Under the pieces are notes generated by a model. It saw only the letters and a list, made by a program, of their open reading frames with translations. It had not been told where the DNA came from and ran no database searches. This document shows positions 42,805-46,844 of a stretch of DNA of 46,844 nucleotides, one piece after another; position 1 is the stretch's first letter; each line of letters opens with the position of its first letter. Position numbers and translations under genes: made by a program. The DNA is from an uncultured Lachnospiraceae bacterium. Lineage in GTDB: Bacteria; Bacillota; Clostridia; Lachnospirales; Lachnospiraceae. The stretch covers positions 1 through 46,844 of the forward strand of contig CATNCF010000023.1 of NCBI GenBank assembly GCA_950097145.1, read 5' to 3'.

Positions 42805-44427
42805 CTAATCTGTCTCTGCGCCGCCGTTGAGTGCCTTTATCACTACCAGCACACCAAGCATCAAAGCGATCCCAATTGGCAGTGCAATCCAGGCGGTCTG
42901 TACAAAGCCCGCGATGATATATGTAATAAAGGAAACGGCCGCTGCGGTTATGGCATAGGGAAGCTGTGTGGAAACATGGTTTACATGGTTGCATTGGGCT
43001 CCGGCAGAAGCCATGATGGTGGTATCTGAGATGGGGGAGCAGTGGTCGCCGCACACAGCGCCCGCCATACATGCAGAGATAGACATAATCATCATATTTT
43101 CATCTCTTCCGGAAAATACGGCAACCACGATAGGAATCAGGATGCCGAAGGTGCCCCAGGAGGTTCCGGTGGCAAATGCAAGGAAGCATCCAACCAGGAA
43201 GATAATTGCCGGGAGCAGTTTTACCAGTCCTGCTGCGCTGGATTCCATAATTCCTGCCACAAAGGCTGCAGCTCCAAGGCTGTCTGTCATTGCTTTTAAA
43301 GTCCAGGCAAGGGTCAAGATTAAAATTGCTGGAACCATGGCTTTGAAGCCTTCTGGAATACATGCCATAGATTCACTGAATTTCAGCACTTTTCTTACTG
43401 CGTAGAAGATTATGGTGATAATAAATGCGAAGAAACTTCCTAAAACCAGCCCCACAGATGCGTCGCTTGCAGAGAATGCTTCCACAAAACCGGCTCCGCT
43501 AAAGAATTTCCCTGTATAAATCATGCCGATTACGCAGGAGATAATCAGGACAATGATGGGGAAGACCAGATCGATTACGGCGCCTTTACTATTTCCGGCT
43601 TCGTCTTTGGCGTTGGCAAAAGGCCGATCTTTTGTGGTAAACAAATCACCTTTTACTGCATTTTTTTCATGCTGTTTCATGGGTCCGAACTCTACTTTTA
43701 ACAACAGCATTCCCACCATCATGACAATGGTCAAAAGAGCATAGAAGTTATAGGGTATGGCACGGACAAAGATAGACAGCCCGTCTTCTCCTTCCACAAA
43801 TCCGGTAACTGCCGCTGCCCAGGATGAGATAGGTGCAATGATACAGACCGGAGCGGCAGTGGCGTCAATTAGATAGGACAATTTTGCGCGGGACACATTG
43901 TGCTTATCGGTAACAGGGCGCATGACACTTCCTACAGTAAGGCAGTTAAAATAGTCGTCAATAAAAATTAATACGCCCAGAAGAATCGTAGCGAGCTGCG
44001 CGCCAACACGGCTTTTGATATGTGTGGTTGCCCATCGTCCAAACGCTGCGGAGCCTCCCGCCTGGTTCATCATGCAGACCATGATTCCAAGAATTACCAG
44101 AAATACCAGAATCCCTACGTTATAACTGTCAGACAGTACGCCGATAATTCCATCCTGGAACACATGGGTAATGGTTTTTTCAAAAGTAAAGCCGGAATAG
44201 AACAAGCCTCCGATTAAGATTCCAATGAACAGGGAACTGTATACTTCTTTGGTGATCAGGGCAAGTACAATTGCCACAATTGGGGGTACCAGCGCCCAGA
44301 ATGTAGCGTGCATGGCTGGCACATATTCTTCTGCTTCTTCTGCTGCAAATGCAAGTATGGGACTGCACAGGATAAGTCCCAGGACTGCCGGCAGGACCAG
44401 CTTCCATCTATGTCTTATTTTTTTCAT
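42805..44427 (-). CDS. NhaC-family Na+/H+ antiporter-like transporter
   Basis: A 540-residue membrane protein with about twelve helices. The NhaC-type signature blocks are FIDDYFNCLTVGSVMRPVTDKH, GTSWGTFGILIPI and GDHCSPISDTTIMASAGAQCNHVNH (given here in parts), with conserved Asp, His and Ser/Thr residues expected at the ion site. Relatives exchange Na+ for H+ or take up amino acids or organic acids. The N-terminus has a cleavable-looking segment (LCSPILAFAAEEAEEYVP). The frame opens earlier at 44496, but AAAGGAGAG before ATG 44427 (MKKIRHRW) decides the start. Confidence 0.92.
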   Translation of the reverse strand: MKKIRHRWKLVLPAVLGLILCSPILAFAAEEAEEYVPAMHATFWALVPPIVAIVLALITKEVYSSLFIGILIGGLFYSGFTFEKTITHVFQDGIIGVLSDSYNVGILVFLVILGIMVCMMNQAGGSAAFGRWATTHIKSRVGAQLATILLGVLIFIDDYFNCLTVGSVMRPVTDKHNVSRAKLSYLIDATAAPVCIIAPISSWAAAVTGFVEGEDGLSIFVRAIPYNFYALLTIVMMVGMLLLKVEFGPMKQHEKNAVKGDLFTTKDRPFANAKDEAGNSKGAVIDLVFPIIVLIISCVIGMIYTGKFFSGAGFVEAFSASDASVGLVLGSFFAFIITIIFYAVRKVLKFSESMACIPEGFKAMVPAILILTLAWTLKAMTDSLGAAAFVAGIMESSAAGLVKLLPAIIFLVGCFLAFATGTSWGTFGILIPIVVAVFSGRDENMMIMSISACMAGAVCGDHCSPISDTTIMASAGAQCNHVNHVSTQLPYAITAAAVSFITYIIAGFVQTAWIALPIGIALMLGVLVVIKALNGGAETD

Positions 44428-44446
44428 GACAGATTCTCTCCTTTGT

Positions 44447-44491
44447 AAAAGACTGCCTCTTAACAAAATTACTTGTGAAGAAGGCAGTCTT
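44447..44491 (-). terminator. Intrinsic terminator between the PqqD-like gene and the antiporter gene
   Basis: Arms 44449-44461 and 44478-44491 (AAGACTGCCTTCTT when read on the minus strand) pair over 13 positions with one bulged base. TTTTAC follows in the minus direction. It separates the OPT-PqqD transcript from the antiporter gene. The antiporter start is only about 20 bases further, so read-through control is possible. Confidence 0.65.
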
Positions 44492-44495
44492 AACA

Positions 44496-44843
44496 TTATT
44501 TTTGCTTTACGTATCCTATGAATTTATTCTGATATAAAATCTGTATATACTTTACAAGCCGTGGAACCACAGGTTCTGCTTTTTCACCAAACTGTGCCGA
44601 CACAAGCTGCGATATCTCATACACATTGCGTCTGCCGTCCATCTGCTGCCAGACATAACTTCCATATTCATCCAGGGAAATATGGCTGACGCGGGGCCGT
44701 TTAAAGAATTTCTGTGCGATCCAGTTGTAAAATCCTTTGTTCAACATATGAACGGTAACGGTTCCTTTTTTATCTGCATCCCAGCTATAGGCCGGGTTAC
44801 AGACCGGAATAAAATCCATAAAATTTTTCTTTTTTCTGCCCAC
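44496..44843 (-). CDS. PqqD-like protein
   Basis: A 115-residue protein whose second half (HISLDEYGSYVWQQMDGRRNVYEISQLVSAQFG to the end) matches the PqqD/RRE-type winged-helix fold. Such domains recognise leader peptides of ribosomally made, modified peptides. The first half is basic and contains a beta-like PVCNPAYSWDADKKGTVTVHM segment. The start is GTG 44843, with AAAGGAG five bases upstream. The gene lies 17 bases after the OPT transporter on the same strand, but no radical SAM enzyme or precursor peptide gene is visible. Its role with a peptide transporter is unknown. Confidence 0.8.
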   Translation of the reverse strand: MGRKKKNFMDFIPVCNPAYSWDADKKGTVTVHMLNKGFYNWIAQKFFKRPRVSHISLDEYGSYVWQQMDGRRNVYEISQLVSAQFGEKAEPVVPRLVKYIQILYQNKFIGYVKQK

Positions 44844-44860
44844 GGATTCTCCTTTAAATC

Positions 44861-46798
44861 TTATGCTTTTTTCTTTTTACGAAAACAGAAGGACCACAGA
44901 GAAAGAGTCAGCAGTGCGAATGCAATTAATCCAATGATATTTCCCACGTTTGCATCTGCAAGGGCAGGGATCATATTGGGCAGGAATTCGCCTACCATAG
45001 TTCCTACGTTTGAATCGCCAACCGGGATAATTGCCAGGATGGCCAAAAAGATTCCTACAAGTCCTTCTCCGGCAATCAGGCCGGAAGAGTATAAAATTCC
45101 ATTGGAATCGGCATCTTTCTTGTCTTTTTCACTAAGGCCTTTTCTTTTCTCAACAATCCATTTTACAACGCCGCCCACCATCATTGGAGTACTCAGATGG
45201 ATAGGAAGGTATAAACCGATGGCAAATGGAAGTACCGGGATTCCCAGAATTTCCACAATAATTGCAATGAATGCGCCGATGCCTACCAGGGTCCAGGGAA
45301 GATTACCGCCCATAACGCCTTCTACAATCATTTTCATCAATGTTGCCTGCGGTGCAGGAAGATTTGTGGAGCCGTAGCCCCATGCAAGGTGCAGCAGATA
45401 TAATACGCCGCCGATAGCAAGGGAAGAGGCTAAGACACCGATCAGCTCACCAATCTGCTGTCTCTTCGGGGTTGCTCCTAAGATATAACCAGTCTTTAGG
45501 TCCTGTGAGGTATCTCCTGCAATGGCCGCAACGATACAGATGACGCCGCCGATAGCGATGGCTGCCGTCATGCCGGCCTGTCCGGTGGAACCAGTTGCCT
45601 TCAAAGCAATGGTAGCGACCAGCAGGGTTGCAATGGTCATACCGGAAACGGGGTTGTTGCTGCTTCCAACCAGACCTACCATACGGGAGGAAACGGTTGC
45701 GAAGAAGAAACCAAAAATAACAATCAGGAACGCCCCAAAGAGATTGATAGGGATTACCGGAACAATCCAGATAGCAAGCGCTAAAATTACAATGCCGCCC
45801 AGAATGAACTTAATATTTAAGTCCTGATTGGTACGCTCATCTGTGGCGGTGCCTTTTCCAAAACCTTTTAATGCATCTCGGAACGTTCTTATAATCAGTG
45901 GCAGAGATTTAATCAGGCTTAAAACTCCGCCGCAGGCAACGGCGCCTGCGCCGATATACTTAATGTAATTGGTCCAGATTGCAAAAGAACCTCCGTCTGC
46001 ATATAATTCTGCAATGCTGACGTCTGCCGGGAACAATACGATGTCCGGCCCAAATAATACAATCATTGGCATTAATACAAACCAGCCCAAAATACCGCCG
46101 CAGAACAAGTAAGAAGAAATCTTCGGCCCGCAGATATATCCAACGCCCAGCAGGGCGGGCAGTACGTCCATACCAATACCAGAACCTTTGTATGCAGGGA
46201 TTTCATAATGTACTTCACTGGGGAATACTTTTAAACCGTCAGTGATAAATTTATAAGCTGCTGCAATGCCAAGGCCTGCAAATACCGTGGAAGCTTTATC
46301 TCCCCCTTCTTCACCAGCCATCAGCACTTCTGCACATGCTTTGCCTTCCGGATAAGGAAGGGTGCCGTGTTCCTGCACAATTAATGCTTTTCTTAAAGGA
46401 ACCATAAAAAGGATTCCAAGAGCGCCGCCGATAAATGCAATCACGGCTATCTCCACCAGAGAAGGAGCGGAAGTACCCCATTCGCTTGCCCACAGAAATA
46501 ATGCAGGCAAAGTGAAAATTGCGCCTGCCGCTACAGATTCCCCGGCAGAACCAATGGTCTGTACCATATTGTTTTCCAGGATGGAATCTTTCTTTAAAAT
46601 CTTCCGAATAATACCCATTGAGATAACTGCTGCCGGAATGGATGCAGATACCGTCATCCCCACACGGAGACCCAGGTATGCATTTGCCCCGCCGAACACA
46701 ATTGCCAGAATAATTCCAAGTACTATGGAAGTTGAAGTGAATTCCGGAAGTGTCTTGCTGGCTGGAACAAAAGGTTTAAAATCTTTGTTCTCATTCAT
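44861..46798 (-). CDS. OPT-family oligopeptide transporter
   Basis: The 645-residue membrane protein has about 14-16 helices and begins with the typical bacterial OPT start (FKPFVPASKTLPEFTSTSIVLG, then GGANAYLGLRVGMTVSASIPAAV). Further family blocks are NNMVQTIGSAGESVAAG, GTLPYPEGKACAEVL and DTSQDLKTGYILGATPKRQQ. OPT proteins import oligopeptides with protons; some relatives take up metal-siderophore complexes. AAAGGAGAG precedes ATG 46798. It is followed by the PqqD-like gene, probably in one operon whose promoter lies beyond the right edge of the window. Confidence 0.95.
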   Translation of the reverse strand: MNENKDFKPFVPASKTLPEFTSTSIVLGIILAIVFGGANAYLGLRVGMTVSASIPAAVISMGIIRKILKKDSILENNMVQTIGSAGESVAAGAIFTLPALFLWASEWGTSAPSLVEIAVIAFIGGALGILFMVPLRKALIVQEHGTLPYPEGKACAEVLMAGEEGGDKASTVFAGLGIAAAYKFITDGLKVFPSEVHYEIPAYKGSGIGMDVLPALLGVGYICGPKISSYLFCGGILGWFVLMPMIVLFGPDIVLFPADVSIAELYADGGSFAIWTNYIKYIGAGAVACGGVLSLIKSLPLIIRTFRDALKGFGKGTATDERTNQDLNIKFILGGIVILALAIWIVPVIPINLFGAFLIVIFGFFFATVSSRMVGLVGSSNNPVSGMTIATLLVATIALKATGSTGQAGMTAAIAIGGVICIVAAIAGDTSQDLKTGYILGATPKRQQIGELIGVLASSLAIGGVLYLLHLAWGYGSTNLPAPQATLMKMIVEGVMGGNLPWTLVGIGAFIAIIVEILGIPVLPFAIGLYLPIHLSTPMMVGGVVKWIVEKRKGLSEKDKKDADSNGILYSSGLIAGEGLVGIFLAILAIIPVGDSNVGTMVGEFLPNMIPALADANVGNIIGLIAFALLTLSLWSFCFRKKKKA

Positions 46799-46844
46799 TT
46801 TGAATTTACTCTCCTTTGTTTTATTTTTTACATTTTAACAAGGA

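Overview
The window looks like a chromosomal segment of an anaerobic gut Firmicute, most likely Lachnospiraceae (Blautia/Dorea/Ruminococcus-like). The pointers are moderate GC, strong AAGGAG ribosome binding sites, AsnA-type asparagine synthetase, DUF5685 next to a DnaJ-domain protein, an OPT transporter with a PqqD-like partner, and large Big2-repeat surface proteins. I see no rRNA, tRNA, CRISPR array, integrase or transposase. Family assignments are made by eye from the sequence, without database searches.

1-9.5 kb: the tail of a membrane protein and a decayed stretch precede a promoter, an FMN riboswitch and a terminator. These control ribU (riboflavin uptake) and ribD-ribE-ribBA-ribH (complete riboflavin pathway). 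Two overlapping genes follow in the same orientation with no visible terminator: a PRTase/TRSP protein and a StiP/Pelota-like protein. Both belong to the enzyme set known from Ter (tellurite/stress) loci and predicted to make a nucleoside-like metabolite. A third member of that set, a TIM-barrel C-C bond lyase, lies on the other strand beyond three tandem 47-bp repeats and an AraC/GyrI-type regulator.

9.6-17.5 kb: a methyltransferase, Hsp33, glutamine-dependent NAD synthetase, DUF5685, a DnaJ-domain protein, a flavodoxin, a Gfo/Idh/MocA oxidoreductase and JetD, the Toprim nuclease of a Wadjet plasmid-defence system.

17.5-34 kb: a promoter and a variant purine-type riboswitch lead to a 2512-residue secreted protein (PHP metallophosphoesterase, OB folds, eight Ig-like repeats), with a YibE/F membrane protein behind it. 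The riboswitch's terminator overlaps the aptamer, as expected for a genetic ON switch. Then comes jetA-jetB-jetC, the SMC-like part of the Wadjet system. Its nuclease jetD is about 9.7 kb away, on the other side of the riboswitch locus.

34-46.8 kb: a polar amino-acid ABC importer with a perfect palindrome in its promoter, an orphan ABC ATPase, asnA, an ABC-F protein, an unknown 130-residue protein, a short ORF within a hairpin, a YxlE/F/G-like trio (PLDc_N protein, ABC ATPase, ABC permease), an NhaC-family antiporter, and an OPT transporter with a PqqD-like protein. The strongest candidates for something new are the riboflavin/Ter-enzyme operon, the purine ON switch on a giant extracellular phosphoesterase, and the split Wadjet locus.
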